Notes: generated by a model from the letters alone, not told the origin. DNA of 39,884 nucleotides from an uncultured Opitutia bacterium (GCA_903872425.1 CAIQKQ010000019.1:1-39884); one strand, 5' to 3'; positions 1 to 10,029 are shown, counted from the first letter of the stretch. Numbers and translations are program-made.

Positions 1-139
1 CCGGCGCGTTTACTGACGCCGTCGATGTCCTGCGGCGGGCGCGGCGTGTGAGTCCAGCGCATGGGTGGCATTTCCGAGGTAGGGCGCGTGACCTTAACGC
101 GCCGGTTGGGCTCAGCGCTCCGGTGGGCCGAGTCACAGC

Positions 140-161
140 GGCGGATTAGGGATAATCCGCC
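140..161. repeat. Perfect hairpin, REP-like, downstream of secDF
   Basis: A 9-bp perfect inverted repeat (GGCGGATTA / TAATCCGCC) with a four-base loop lies 14 bases beyond the secDF stop codon. On the secDF strand it is not followed by a run of T, so it is a poor intrinsic terminator and looks more like a dispersed extragenic palindrome or an RNA 3'-end stabiliser. A second, smaller hairpin (GGCGCGT / ACGCGCC, about 83-103) lies just beyond. I see no gene in the first 174 bases. Confidence 0.5.
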
Positions 162-174
162 CTACTTTTGAAAA

Positions 175-2775
175 TTATTCCGAAGCCTTGCTGGCGCCGG
201 TCCACTCGTATTTCGGGGCGATATCTTCGTGGGCCTCGACATGCTTCCGGTCGCCCTTGTGCCACCAGTAGAACACCTGGGCGGCGACAAAGATGGCCGA
301 GAATGTCGAGGTGACGATACCGACGAGGAAGGTGAACGCGATGTCCTTGAGTACGCCACCACCGAAGAGGTAGAGAGCGAGCGCCGCAAGGAAGGTGGTC
401 GTCGCCGTCTTTATGGTGCGGGCGAATACCTTCCGGATGGCGTCGTTGATTACGTCCTTAAGCTTCCCGTTGGGGTTGAGTTTGAGCTCTTCCCGGATAC
501 GGTCGAAGACGACGACGGTCTCATTGATCGAGTAACCGGCGATACAGAGGATGGCGGCGACCATCGGGGCGTTGAACTGGTGACCGGTGAGCACAAACAC
601 CCCGATCGTCATCAAGATATCGTGCAACGTGGAGACCATGGCGCCGACGCCGAAGCCGAACTCAAAGCGAAACGCGATGTAGAGCAGAATAACCGCCATT
701 GAGATGGCGACGGCTTTGAGCGCGTTCCACAAAATTTCCGAGCCGATGGTTTTTCCGAGGTGACTGACGCTGACACTTTTTTCATCAAGTCCAGCCGAGG
801 GGAAGGCCGCCTTGAGCGCAGTGAGGACGCCCGCGCCCTTATCTTCTGGCAGCTCAATCTTAAAGGTTTCCTTGCCGCCGCCGAGCGGGCTGGCGGTGGT
901 GATGATCATGTCAGCCACGCCAGCCGTCTTGACGACCTCGCGAATTTTGGACTCGGCCGGTGGCTGGGCGAACGTCAGGGCGACCTCGTCGCCACCCTTG
1001 AAGTCGCGGCCGAAGATTGCGCTGCCTTGGTAAACCACGCTGCCGAAGCCGAGGACCACGAGCAGGCCGGATGCGATAAAGGCGGGCTTGCCGAAACGAA
1101 CAAAGTCCCAGCGCGCGTCCTTCAGCAACGGCAGCATAACAAATTTCTTCACCGCGCCGGACTCCAGTGCCAGCTCCATAATAAGGTGGCCGGTGATAAG
1201 GACGGAGAACAGGGTCGAGCATACGCCAATGGCAAGTGTCACGCCGAAGCCCTTGATCGGGCCGGTACCATACCCGATCATCACGGCGCAGATAATAAGC
1301 TGCACCAAATGGGCGTCGAGGATGGTGGTGAGCGCCTTGACGAAACCGCTCTGATTGGACGTGGCGAGGGACTTGCCGACGGCCAACTCCTCGCGCATAC
1401 GCTCAAAGATCAGAATATTCGCGTCAACCGCCATGCCGATGGTGAGCACGATGCCAGCGAGACTAGGGAGTGTGAGCGTCGCACCAATGTTGGCCATGAT
1501 GCCGAGAATCAGGAGGACGTTGACCAGCAGGCTGAGCAACGCAACGACGCCGCCAAACGTGTAGACCACGAGCATGAACGCCGCCACGAGGCTAACGGCA
1601 ATGACGGTGGAAGTTTTGCCGCTGGCGATGGCATCCGCCGCGAGCGAAGGCCCGACGGCAGTCTGGTCGAGTACGGCGAGCTCAGCGTTGAGCGGGTTGT
1701 TGAGCACGCTTTTGAGATCGAAGGCGGCGCGTTGGTCGAAGTTGCCGCTGATGGATGCAACGCCACCGGTGATGGGGCCACGGATGACGGGGGCGGAATC
1801 AAGCTTGCCGTCGAGCACGATGGCGAGGTTGCGGCCGACGTTGGCCGTGGTCAGCGCGCCAAACTCCTTGGCCCCCTCGTCGGTGAGCTTGAGGCTAATC
1901 TCGTAGCCAACGAGCTGGCCGGAGACGACGTCAGCCCGCGCCACCCGATCGCCGGTCATCTCTGCTTTTTGTTTCACAACATAATAGGCGGTCGGGCTGG
2001 TGCCGTTTTCATCCTCTTTGGCGAGTACCTCATAACCCGGCGGAATGTCTTCGGCTGGAGGCGGCTGCAGCTGCGGCTGGATGCGGTCGGAGACGAGGCG
2101 AAACTCGAGCTTAGCGGGCCGGATGACGGTAGCGATGAGGTCAGGGTTGTCGTTGAGGTTCTCACCGGGGAGCTGGACCTCGATGCGATTATCGCCGACG
2201 GCGCGGATCAGCGGTTCGGTGACGCCGAGGCCGTTGATCCGCTGGTCAATGATGCGAATGGCAGCCGTAAGCGTCTCAGGCGGAACCTTGCCGCCGTCTT
2301 TGGCGCGGATCTCGAGAGTGACGGCGACGCCGCCGTTGAGATCAAGACCGAGCTGCACACGGCGCTTGGCCTGGCGCTGAAGCTCGCCTAGGAGCAGGGT
2401 GTTGCGTTTATCAATGTTCTTGAGCGAAGAACCAAGGTCGATGTCGGGGAAAAACGCCGAGAGATCGAGCTGGCGCTCATGGCCAAGCTGGCGGAGTCCG
2501 ACGAGCACACTGGGCGTAGCCTTCGGGTCGGCCTTGACGCGGGCACGGGCGTCAGCGAGCAGGGTGGCGAAGAGAATTCTTTGGCCGGCGGCCGGCGTGG
2601 CCGAAATACCAGGCTGCGCAGCAGGCGCAGCGATGGACGGAGTTGCACGGGCGGTGAGAAACTCATCAAAGTTGAGGTTTTTCAGCGGGGTCAGCTCATA
2701 GATGGCCCAAGCCATGAGGACGAGGGTGAGGAAGATTTTCCAAGCGTTGCGCTGCCAGAGGTTGCTGTTGGGCAT
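175..2775 (-). CDS. secDF: Protein translocase subunit SecDF (fused SecD-SecF)
   Basis: This is the inner-membrane RND-type partner of SecYEG that uses the proton gradient to help complete protein export. The 866-residue product is a natural fusion. Roughly residues 1-545 are SecD: one N-terminal membrane segment, a large periplasmic P1 region containing the 'IDQRINGLGV' signature, then the membrane block with 'DANILIFERMREEL'. Roughly 550-866 are SecF, with 'FKGGDEVAL' after its first membrane segment and 'INETVVVFDRIREEL' in the C-terminal membrane block. The ATG at 2775 is immediately followed by a membrane anchor, which supports the start. The gene lies 68 bases downstream of yajC on the same strand, the classical yajC-secD-secF order. 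Fused SecDF occurs in several phyla, so the fusion itself is not unusual. Confidence 0.96.
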   Translation of the reverse strand: MPNSNLWQRNAWKIFLTLVLMAWAIYELTPLKNLNFDEFLTARATPSIAAPAAQPGISATPAAGQRILFATLLADARARVKADPKATPSVLVGLRQLGHERQLDLSAFFPDIDLGSSLKNIDKRNTLLLGELQRQAKRRVQLGLDLNGGVAVTLEIRAKDGGKVPPETLTAAIRIIDQRINGLGVTEPLIRAVGDNRIEVQLPGENLNDNPDLIATVIRPAKLEFRLVSDRIQPQLQPPPAEDIPPGYEVLAKEDENGTSPTAYYVVKQKAEMTGDRVARADVVSGQLVGYEISLKLTDEGAKEFGALTTANVGRNLAIVLDGKLDSAPVIRGPITGGVASISGNFDQRAAFDLKSVLNNPLNAELAVLDQTAVGPSLAADAIASGKTSTVIAVSLVAAFMLVVYTFGGVVALLSLLVNVLLILGIMANIGATLTLPSLAGIVLTIGMAVDANILIFERMREELAVGKSLATSNQSGFVKALTTILDAHLVQLIICAVMIGYGTGPIKGFGVTLAIGVCSTLFSVLITGHLIMELALESGAVKKFVMLPLLKDARWDFVRFGKPAFIASGLLVVLGFGSVVYQGSAIFGRDFKGGDEVALTFAQPPAESKIREVVKTAGVADMIITTASPLGGGKETFKIELPEDKGAGVLTALKAAFPSAGLDEKSVSVSHLGKTIGSEILWNALKAVAISMAVILLYIAFRFEFGFGVGAMVSTLHDILMTIGVFVLTGHQFNAPMVAAILCIAGYSINETVVVFDRIREELKLNPNGKLKDVINDAIRKVFARTIKTATTTFLAALALYLFGGGVLKDIAFTFLVGIVTSTFSAIFVAAQVFYWWHKGDRKHVEAHEDIAPKYEWTGASKASE

Positions 2776-2843
2776 GGTGGTGTTTGGTTAAAGGGAGGAA
2801 GCCGCCGGCGCGACCGGCGGGCAAGCGCGGGGCGGCGGGCGGA

Positions 2844-3209
2844 TTACTTTTTATCCGCGCCGGCCTTGCGGACGACCGCGCTAATGAAGCTCTTAGCGAT
2901 CTCGACCTTGGTGGTCTCGGCGATCCGGACGACGTAGCGGTCGTCCTTCACGCTCGTGATCACACCGTAAAGGCCGCCGGTGGTGACGACCTCGTCACCC
3001 GGCTCCAGCGCGGCGAGCAGTTTCTCGTGGGCCTTCTGCTTGTCGCGCTGGGGCTTGATCATGAAAAAATACAGCGCGCCAAACATCAACACGTAGCCGA
3101 CTATCACGATGGCGGGGAACCCGCCCGGCTGCTGACCGGCCCCGGCGGCAGGCGCGGCGGCGGATGCGGTGGCTTGGGCAAGAAAGAGGGTGGCGGCGAA
3201 AAGGGCCAT
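2844..3209 (-). CDS. yajC: Sec translocon accessory subunit YajC
   Basis: YajC is a small membrane protein that associates with SecDF. I chose the ATG at 3209 (121 residues, starting MALFAATLFLAQ) rather than the track start at 3281. It gives the expected short product with a hydrophobic N-terminal stretch, an Ala/Gly-rich linker, then the YajC membrane segment 'VIVGYVLMFGALYFFMI' followed by 'KPQRDKQKAHEKLLAAL'. The C-terminal half contains the family's 'PGDEVVTTGGLYGVI' motif and a basic end. Transcription runs into secDF and diverges from speA across about 110 bases that should hold both promoters. I could not pick a convincing -35/-10 pair there. Confidence 0.93.
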   Translation of the reverse strand: MALFAATLFLAQATASAAAPAAGAGQQPGGFPAIVIVGYVLMFGALYFFMIKPQRDKQKAHEKLLAALEPGDEVVTTGGLYGVITSVKDDRYVVRIAETTKVEIAKSFISAVVRKAGADKK

Positions 3210-3318
3210 ATTCGGGATTGCGTGTTGAAGGTTTTGGAAAAAGAAACGCGCACTCAACCGAGTCCACCCCTGCCAACGCAAGCCTTAACCCGTCCCGCCC
3301 CTTCGCCCGCTCCCCGCC

Positions 3319-5262
3319 TTGAAAATCAAATCCCCCTCCTCGTGGTCCGCCGCCCAGTCCGAAGAGCTCTATGGCTTCAAACGCTGGGGCGCGGGGCATT
3401 TTGGCGTGGATGCGGGCGGCTTCGTCGAAGTGCAACCGCTGGCTGATGGCCGGGCCATCCGCCTGATGGACGTGGTCAACGAGGCGAGCGAGATGGGTCT
3501 AAAGGCGCCACTGGTCGTACGATTTCAGGATTTGCTGCGCCATCGCGTCGTGCGCTTGAACGAAGTTTTCCGCAAAGCCATTAAAGAGGAAGGCTACAAA
3601 GGCGACTACCGCGGGGTGTTTCCCATCAAAGTGAACCAACTCCGTGAGGTCGTGGACGAGGTCGTCGCCGCCGGCAAGGACTACCACTTCGGTCTCGAGG
3701 CCGGTTCAAAACCTGAGCTGATGGTTGCGCTCGCCATGCATGAGGGCGGCCAGCGCCTCATCATCTGCAACGGCTACAAGGATCACGACTACATCCGCCT
3801 GGCCCTCCTCGGGCGCAAACTGGGAAAAAAGATCATACTCGTGGTCGAGCAGCTCTCCGAGCTCGACGTGATCATCCGCCTAGCCGCCGAGACCGGCGTG
3901 AAGCCGCTGCTCGGCCTGCGCGCCAAGCTCCAAACCCGCGGCGACGGCAAGTGGGCCGCCTCGACCGGCGACAACGCCAAATTCGGCCTCAATACGGCTG
4001 AGATTCTTTTCGCGGTCGAGAAGCTGCGCAAGGCACGGCTCTCGTCCGCGTTGCGCCTCGTGCATTTCCACATCGGCTCTCAGGTACCAAACATCCTCAC
4101 GATCAAAAACGCCGTCGTCGAGGCCGCGCGGTTTTACTGCCAGCTCGCGCAGATGGGATTTCCGATGGGCTATCTTGATGTCGGCGGCGGGCTGGGCATT
4201 GATTACGACGGCTCACGCACCAATTTCGATTCCTCGATGAACTACTCGATGGACGAATACGCCCGCGACGTCGTCCATAATATCAAGGAAATCTGCACCG
4301 ATGCCGGCGTCGCCCTACCCGACATCGTGAGCGAGTCGGGCCGCGCGGTCGTCGCGCCGCACTCGATGCTTGTGGTCGAAGTGTTCGAGCGCATCAACAA
4401 GCGCGAGTCACTCGGCCAGCAGCACCGCCCGCGTGAAAAGCACAAGATCGTCACCGACCTTGAAGCCATGCTCCGGAACAAGCCCAAGCTCGGCCGACTC
4501 GAGCGCTTTCACGACGCGGTGCAGAAAAAGGAGGAGGCGTTCTCCCTCTTCAACCTCGGCTACCTCGACCTCGAGAACCGCGCCGCCGCTGAGCAGATTT
4601 TTTGGCAGATCTGTGAGCAGATTGGCCGCGAGACCGACCGCTCGGGTTACGTCCCAGAAGAATTACGCGATCTGAAAAAACTACTTGCCGACCAATACGT
4701 TGGCAATTTCTCCGTGTTCCAGTCGCTGCTCGACCACTGGGGCCTCGACCAACTCTTCCCCATCGCACCGCTCCACCGCCTGAACGAAAAGCCCACCGTC
4801 AACGCCACGCTCGTGGACATCACCTGTGATTCCGACGGCAAGATTGACCGCTTCATTGATCTCCAAGACGTGAAAGACTATATCACGCTCCACCCGCTCA
4901 ACGGCAAGCCCTACCACCTCGGCATCTTTCTCACCGGCGCCTACCAGGATATCATGGGCGACCTGCACAACCTCTTCGGCCGTGTCAACGAGGTGCATGT
5001 CTTTCTCGAGTCCGACGAGCCTAACGGATTCTATATTGAGGAGGCGCTCGCCGGCAGTTGCGTCGCTGACGTGATTGAAGGCGTGCAATACCGGCAGGAC
5101 GAATTGTGCCGCCGGATGAAGGCGCAGATCGATACCGCCACCAAGAAAGACATGGTCAAGCCCCGCGAAGGCGTGCGCCTGCTGGAATTCTACGAAGGCC
5201 AAATGGCCGCCAAGACCTATCTCAACATCGAACGGCCTAGCCCGAGAAAGCCAAAAAAGTAG
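3319..5262 (+). CDS. speA: Biosynthetic arginine decarboxylase (PLP-dependent)
   Basis: The enzyme converts arginine to agmatine, the first step of the agmatine route to putrescine and spermidine. The 647-residue length and architecture match the SpeA family: the N-terminal 'ELYGFKRWGAGHFGVD' motif; the PLP lysine in 'GVFPIKVNQ' (about K104); the barrel glycine-rich stretch 'YLDVGGGLGIDYDG'; and the C-terminal sheet domain with the substrate cysteine in 'LAGSCVADVIEGVQ'. The only start that keeps the conserved N-terminus is a TTG at 3319, since the first in-frame ATG is about 50 residues in. It stands alone, diverging from yajC and separated from the next gene by about 260 bases in which I see no gene. 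Confidence 0.95.
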   Translation: MKIKSPSSWSAAQSEELYGFKRWGAGHFGVDAGGFVEVQPLADGRAIRLMDVVNEASEMGLKAPLVVRFQDLLRHRVVRLNEVFRKAIKEEGYKGDYRGVFPIKVNQLREVVDEVVAAGKDYHFGLEAGSKPELMVALAMHEGGQRLIICNGYKDHDYIRLALLGRKLGKKIILVVEQLSELDVIIRLAAETGVKPLLGLRAKLQTRGDGKWAASTGDNAKFGLNTAEILFAVEKLRKARLSSALRLVHFHIGSQVPNILTIKNAVVEAARFYCQLAQMGFPMGYLDVGGGLGIDYDGSRTNFDSSMNYSMDEYARDVVHNIKEICTDAGVALPDIVSESGRAVVAPHSMLVVEVFERINKRESLGQQHRPREKHKIVTDLEAMLRNKPKLGRLERFHDAVQKKEEAFSLFNLGYLDLENRAAAEQIFWQICEQIGRETDRSGYVPEELRDLKKLLADQYVGNFSVFQSLLDHWGLDQLFPIAPLHRLNEKPTVNATLVDITCDSDGKIDRFIDLQDVKDYITLHPLNGKPYHLGIFLTGAYQDIMGDLHNLFGRVNEVHVFLESDEPNGFYIEEALAGSCVADVIEGVQYRQDELCRRMKAQIDTATKKDMVKPREGVRLLEFYEGQMAAKTYLNIERPSPRKPKK

Positions 5263-5520
5263 CCGCGGCGAAGCGAGCCAGCTCGAGTCTTAATCCACGT
5301 TTAATCCACCCCCGAGGTCACGTCTCGAACCGGTCAGAACGATGGCAAGGGGGTTGGTTCGAACCGTCAGGCGCGCGCCTGCTCGCGCTCCGGTAGAGCG
5401 TTCCGGCCAGCCTGTGGACCACTTAAAATCTCCCGCGGTCAAACGGCCAGCCCCGCACTCACGGTGCATTTACTTGCTCGAAAAATCGAACCTCCCCGCC
5501 AAGCTCTTGTCTTTCCACCC

Positions 5521-7149
5521 ATGCCTTGTTTGTTCCGCCGCACTCTAAGCCTATGCCTTCGCGGCTTCGCCCTGTTGACCTCCCTTTGGCTGGGCGCCCT
5601 GCACGCGGCCTCCTTGGCGGGGCCCACCCCCAGCACGCCCGGCCGGGAAATCGCCGCCGGGCCGTTTACCGCCACGTGGAGTTCGCTCGTAAAACATGAA
5701 AACGCCGAATGGTTTCGGGATGCGAAACTCGGCATCTGGGCGCGTTGGGACGCACAGGACGTGCCCGAACAGGGCGACGACTACGCGCGCAGCATCTACG
5801 TCCCTACCCTGCCGAACAAACGTCCCAATCCCACCTACTCATGGCACATTGACCACTTTGGCCATGTCTCGCAATTCGGTTTCAAAGATCTGCTCCCGCT
5901 GTGGAAAGCCGAGCAGTGGGAACCGGAAAAAATCATCTCGCTCTACCAACGCGCCGGGGCCCGCTACTTTGTCGCCCTCGCGAACGACACCGACAATTTC
6001 GACTGCTTTGACTCCAAATATCAGCCGTGGAACTCCGTCGCGTTCGGCCCGAAACAGGACCTCGTCGCCCGGTGGGCCACCGCCACCCGCGCCGCCGGCC
6101 TGCGCTTTGGCGTAAGCGTCCACGCCGCCGCCGCGTGGACATGGTTTGAACCGGCCCAAGGCTACGATATTTCCGGGCCATTCGCCGGTCGCCCTTACGA
6201 TGGTCGCCTCACGATTTCCGATGGCTATGCTAAATGGTGGCGCGGCTTCGACCCCGCCACGGAGCTCTATGCCCAATTTCACCAGCCGGGCGCGAAGCCG
6301 GACGCTGCCTATACCAACAAATTTTTCCTCCGCACCAAGGACCTTGTTGACCACTACGCGCCCGATCTCCTCTTTTTTGGCGACAGCAACCTACCGCTCG
6401 GAGACGCCGGCCTAGCCCTCGCCGCGCATTTTTACAACACTAGCCTGGCCGTACACGCTGGACCACTCGACGCCGTCCTCGCCGCACCCACTAACGACCC
6501 AGCCCGCCGTGCAGCGTTCGCCGCCACGCATGAGCGCGCCGTCGCCGCCACGCTCCGGCCCGAGCCGTGGCAGACCGTCACCTCGATCGGCCAGTGGCAC
6601 TACAAGACCGGCCAGAAATATCGCCCGGTCGGTGACATTATTCGTCAGCTCGTGGATGTCGTCAGCAAAAACGGCAACCTCCTCCTAAACGTCCCCCTGC
6701 GCGGCAGCGGCATCCCCGATCCCGACGAAGTCCGCCTGCTCGACCAGCTCTCGGCCTGGATGGCTGTCCACGACGAAGGCATCCACGCCACCCGCCCGTG
6801 GAAAATTTTTGGCGAAGGCCCTTCCCTCGCGGCCTCCGCGCCGGACGGCCTGCTGGTCGAGACTAAGCTCGCGTTCACTCCGCAAGACATCCGCTTCACC
6901 CAAACCAAGGATGGCGGCACGCTCTACGCCTTCGTCCTCGCTTGGCCCAAGGACGGCCAGATCACGATCAAATCCCTCGCCCAGTCCTCCGGTCAACCCA
7001 ACCCGCTAGAGAAAAAGATCGGCATGCTCACGCTCCTTGGCTCGGCGGAAAAAATTTCGTGGACGCGCGATGCTACCGGACTGCACGTCGCCCTCCCCGC
7101 GTCCGCCCCGAACGAAAACGCCTGCGCGCTCAAGCTTACGCTGGAGTGA
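5521..7149 (+). CDS. Secreted GH29 alpha-L-fucosidase-like protein, probable altered active site
   Basis: I chose the ATG at 5521 (542 residues) because it begins a clean signal peptide (basic 'RR', hydrophobic core, 'LHAAS' cleavage region). The ATG at 5464 would bury that signal. The fold is clearly GH29: 'EWFRDAKLGIWARW', 'FGFKDLLPLWKAEQW', 'AGARYFVALAN', 'DSKYQPWNSV', 'NLLLNVPLRGSG', then a C-terminal beta domain. However, positions that form the fucose pocket in known GH29 enzymes differ. The usual HWG motif reads RWD (R75), the usual HHD reads DTD (156-158), and the nucleophile region usually written FD(D/G) reads FGDS (G287). No other glycan genes adjoin it. It may be inactive, a binding protein, or specific for another sugar. 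I am confident of the family and not of catalysis. Confidence 0.85.
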   Translation: MPCLFRRTLSLCLRGFALLTSLWLGALHAASLAGPTPSTPGREIAAGPFTATWSSLVKHENAEWFRDAKLGIWARWDAQDVPEQGDDYARSIYVPTLPNKRPNPTYSWHIDHFGHVSQFGFKDLLPLWKAEQWEPEKIISLYQRAGARYFVALANDTDNFDCFDSKYQPWNSVAFGPKQDLVARWATATRAAGLRFGVSVHAAAAWTWFEPAQGYDISGPFAGRPYDGRLTISDGYAKWWRGFDPATELYAQFHQPGAKPDAAYTNKFFLRTKDLVDHYAPDLLFFGDSNLPLGDAGLALAAHFYNTSLAVHAGPLDAVLAAPTNDPARRAAFAATHERAVAATLRPEPWQTVTSIGQWHYKTGQKYRPVGDIIRQLVDVVSKNGNLLLNVPLRGSGIPDPDEVRLLDQLSAWMAVHDEGIHATRPWKIFGEGPSLAASAPDGLLVETKLAFTPQDIRFTQTKDGGTLYAFVLAWPKDGQITIKSLAQSSGQPNPLEKKIGMLTLLGSAEKISWTRDATGLHVALPASAPNENACALKLTLE

Positions 7150-7234
7150 ATGAACCTCCTTCCTGCCCGGCGCTCGCCACCACGCCATCATTTTTTTCGC
7201 GCCTCCTGCGCCATTTTGCGGCCATCCTCCGGTC

Positions 7235-8143
7235 ATGACCCGCGTTCTCCATGTCCTTACCGGTCCGACCGCCGTCGGCAAGACCGAGCTGGCGTTGCGC
7301 TGGGCCGAGGCCAACGGCGCGGAGATTATCTCGTGCGACACGCTGCTGTTTTACCGGGGCATGGATCTCGGCACCGCCAAACCCACCGCTGCCGAGCGCG
7401 CTCGGGTGCCGCACCATCTGATTGATGGGTGCGACTTGGCCGAGCCGATGGACGTAGCGCGCTACGCCGCGCTCGCCCGCACGGCCGCCGAGGACATCGC
7501 GGCGCGAGGGCATGCCGTGCTGGTCGTAGGTGGGAGTGGGTTTTATCTGAAGAGTTTTTTTGCACCGGTGGCCGACGAAGTGGCCGTGCCGCCCGCGTTG
7601 CGCGACGAGATCGCATCCAAACTGGATCACGCCGGTCTGCCCGCGCTTGTAGCCGAACTGCTCGCGCTCAACGCGGGCAGCCTCGGCGCGCTCGATACCG
7701 CTAATCCGCGCCGGGTCACCCGCGCGCTGGAACGTTGCCGCGCGTCGGGACAGACCCTCGCCGCGCTGGCGGCGGAGTTCGCGCGCCAGCCCGCGCCGTT
7801 TGCCGGCTGGGAAACGCGCTGCACGCGTCTCGACCGTACCCCCGCCGAACTCGACGCGCGTATCACCGCGCGCACTGAGGCAATGCTGACCGGCGGATTG
7901 ATTGCCGAGGTGCGCCACCTGCGCGCTTCGGGGCTAGAGAACAATCCGAGCGCCGCGAGCGCCATCGGCTACCGTGAGACGCTGGCGATGCTCGATGGCA
8001 AACTGCCTGAAGCGCAGCTCGCAGCCGAGATCGCCAAGAACACCCGCGCCCTCGTGAAAAAGCAGCGCACCTGGTTCCGCACCCAGCTACCACCGCACCG
8101 CGCGCTCGACGCCGCGGCAGTGGCGGTGGCTGATATGTTTTAG
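7235..8143 (+). CDS. miaA: tRNA dimethylallyltransferase
   Basis: MiaA adds a dimethylallyl group to N6 of A37 in tRNAs that read codons beginning with U. The 302-residue length is normal. The P-loop 'GPTAVGKTEL' is at the N-terminus, followed by 'CDTLLFYRGMDLGTAKP', a variant of the usual DSxxxYxGMDIGTAKP motif with Thr in place of Ser. 'VGGSGFYLKSFF', 'NPRRVTRALE' and 'AIGYRE' follow, the last being the conserved region before the C-terminal 'TRALVKKQRTWFR'. The ATG at 7235 starts directly at the P-loop strand. It lies 85 bases after the fucosidase-like gene on the same strand; the two are functionally unrelated and co-transcription is uncertain. Confidence 0.95.
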   Translation: MTRVLHVLTGPTAVGKTELALRWAEANGAEIISCDTLLFYRGMDLGTAKPTAAERARVPHHLIDGCDLAEPMDVARYAALARTAAEDIAARGHAVLVVGGSGFYLKSFFAPVADEVAVPPALRDEIASKLDHAGLPALVAELLALNAGSLGALDTANPRRVTRALERCRASGQTLAALAAEFARQPAPFAGWETRCTRLDRTPAELDARITARTEAMLTGGLIAEVRHLRASGLENNPSAASAIGYRETLAMLDGKLPEAQLAAEIAKNTRALVKKQRTWFRTQLPPHRALDAAAVAVADMF

Positions 8144-8319
8144 CGCCAGAGAGGCAAAGTGGCAAAGCCACCGATGAAGCCTCCTCAGCTCGGAAACTAT
8201 GGGTATGGCTCAGCCGAATTCTCACTTCATAAATACTGAATTTTTCGGTTCAGATTTCTCGTCTTGGTGTTGAAGCATTTGCACTGGCACGGGTGGAACG
8301 ACCAGGACAAGGTAAAAAA

Positions 8320-10029
8320 ATGCCCGAGGATAGTTTCGATCTATTAAGTGATGCCGTGCCGCCATGCTGGCGGCGACACGCAGACGCCCTTTGGGCTGGC
8401 GCAGTGTTTGTCCTCACGGTCTCGCTCACCGTACTGGCGTTTCCGCCGTTTAACGCGCCGGAGTGCGGTTACCTGCTCGTCGCCCCGGCCGCGTGCTGGG
8501 CGTATCGCCGACCCCGTTGGATAATTTTTGCCGCCACGGTCCTTGGCGCGCAGGCGGCGGCATGGACCGTTGTGCTCGGCTGGCTGCGGCACGTGACATG
8601 GGGCGGGCTGCTGTTGCTCGGGCCGTTCGTCGGCGTATGGGTAGGCCTGTGGTTTGTCGCGGCGCGCTGGGCGCTGCCGCGGTTGCCGGGGCGTCTGTGG
8701 CCGGTGCGCGTGCTTACGATGCTCGCACTCGCGGCGCTGTGGGTGGTCAATGAATGGACGCGTACTTGGCTGCTCAGCGGTTTCCCGTGGCTACCGCTCG
8801 CAGCGAGCCAATGGCAGCGCGCAGTGATTTTGCAAATTGCCGCGTACACTGGCGCGAGCGGGGTGTCGTTTGTGCTCGTGACGATGAACCTCGGCCTCGC
8901 GGCCTTCGCACACTGGCTGCTGTTCGAAGGTGGGCGCGGAACACTCGACGACCGACCGGGTATGCGGGGGCGGCGCTGCCCGGAGCTGTTGGCGGCGATG
9001 TTTCTGCTCCTCGGGTGCTTCACCGTATTTTTGCACGAGACGACGTCCCGTGCGCCGTTTACCGTCCCGCTCGCGCGCGTGGCGTTTGTGCAGCCGAACA
9101 TTCCGCAGGAAATCAAGTGGGACAACACCAAGGCGCCCGAAATTCTCGCTGTGCTCGTCGACGTGACGCGCGCTGCCGCCGTGACTCAACCCGACCTGAT
9201 TCTCTGGCCAGAGGCGACGACTCCGTGGGCGCTCAACGCCGATGCGAGCCTGCGCGCGCGCGTCGAGACGCTCGCGCGCGAAGCCGGCACGCCGCTGGTG
9301 CTCGGCTCCATCGCCATCGAAGCGGCAGGCGGCAACGCGACTGACTGGCTCAACGCGGCCTTCATCGTGGATCCGATGGTGGGCATGCAGGAGCGCATCT
9401 ACGCGAAGCGGAAACTTGTGCCCTTCGGCGAATATGTGCCGTTCCGCCCGCTGCTTGGCTGGATCGGGAAATTTGTACCAATTGGCGACGACTTTGCGCG
9501 CGGTGAAAACGCGGAGCCGTTGCACGTCAAAGCTGGCGGCGCGGACGGACGGCCCCTCGCGCTCGGCGAGCTGATCTGCTACGAGGACGTTTTTTCCCCA
9601 CTCGCTCGTGCCAGCGCGCTCGCTGGCGCGGATGTGCTCGTTGTCCACACCAACGACGCCTGGTATGGCGAGGGCGGCATGGCGGCGCAGCACGCGGCCC
9701 ATAGTGTGCTCCGCGCAGTCGAGACGCGCCGCCCCGTGCTGCGCGACGGCAATGCCGGCTGGAGCGGCTGGATTGACGAGTTCGGTGTCGTCCGCGCGGT
9801 GCTCACGCGCGACGCGACAGGCCACGTGACAACCGATCCGACCCTAGCGACCAACGGCACCGTGTATTTTCGCGGCGCGGCGGCAACAGATGTGACGCGC
9901 GATTCGCGCTGGATCGGACGCCAAAGCTATTACACCGAGCACGGCGATTGGTTCGTCGCTGCGTGCGCCGCGCTGGCGTTCGCGGGCTGGCTCGCGTTGC
10001 GCCGCCCGCCGCTCAACCCCGCCACGTGA
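8320..10029 (+). CDS. lnt: Apolipoprotein N-acyltransferase
   Basis: Lnt transfers an acyl chain from phospholipid to the N-terminal cysteine of lipoproteins, the last step of lipoprotein maturation in the inner membrane. The N-terminal half holds several membrane segments starting near '[17 protein letters not shown]'. The periplasmic nitrilase-fold domain starts at about '[14 protein letters not shown]'. The catalytic triad is visible as Glu in 'LWPEATTPW', Lys in '[13 protein letters not shown]' and Cys in 'LICYEDVF'. I prefer the ATG at 8320, preceded by AAGG at a 7-base spacing, to the GTG at 8293, which gives 569 residues. The 3' end overlaps the convergent ruvC stop by 17 bases. The roughly 175-base gap after miaA holds only a short weak hairpin. 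Confidence 0.94.
   Translation: MPEDSFDLLSDAVPPCWRRHADALWAGAVFVLTVSLTVLAFPPFNAPECGYLLVAPAACWAYRRPRWIIFAATVLGAQAAAWTVVLGWLRHVTWGGLLLLGPFVGVWVGLWFVAARWALPRLPGRLWPVRVLTMLALAALWVVNEWTRTWLLSGFPWLPLAASQWQRAVILQIAAYTGASGVSFVLVTMNLGLAAFAHWLLFEGGRGTLDDRPGMRGRRCPELLAAMFLLLGCFTVFLHETTSRAPFTVPLARVAFVQPNIPQEIKWDNTKAPEILAVLVDVTRAAAVTQPDLILWPEATTPWALNADASLRARVETLAREAGTPLVLGSIAIEAAGGNATDWLNAAFIVDPMVGMQERIYAKRKLVPFGEYVPFRPLLGWIGKFVPIGDDFARGENAEPLHVKAGGADGRPLALGELICYEDVFSPLARASALAGADVLVVHTNDAWYGEGGMAAQHAAHSVLRAVETRRPVLRDGNAGWSGWIDEFGVVRAVLTRDATGHVTTDPTLATNGTVYFRGAAATDVTRDSRWIGRQSYYTEHGDWFVAACAALAFAGWLALRRPPLNPAT

Noticed and set aside
760-2391. 543-residue plus-strand ORF inside secDF
   Set aside because: Opposite strand of a well-supported gene; composition is Asp/Glu/Gly-rich without any domain, typical of a high-GC shadow frame.
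5263-5520. Possible small gene or regulatory RNA between speA and the GH29-like gene
   Set aside because: Short imperfect repeats of CGAACCG are present, but there is no coherent fold, terminator or coding pattern.
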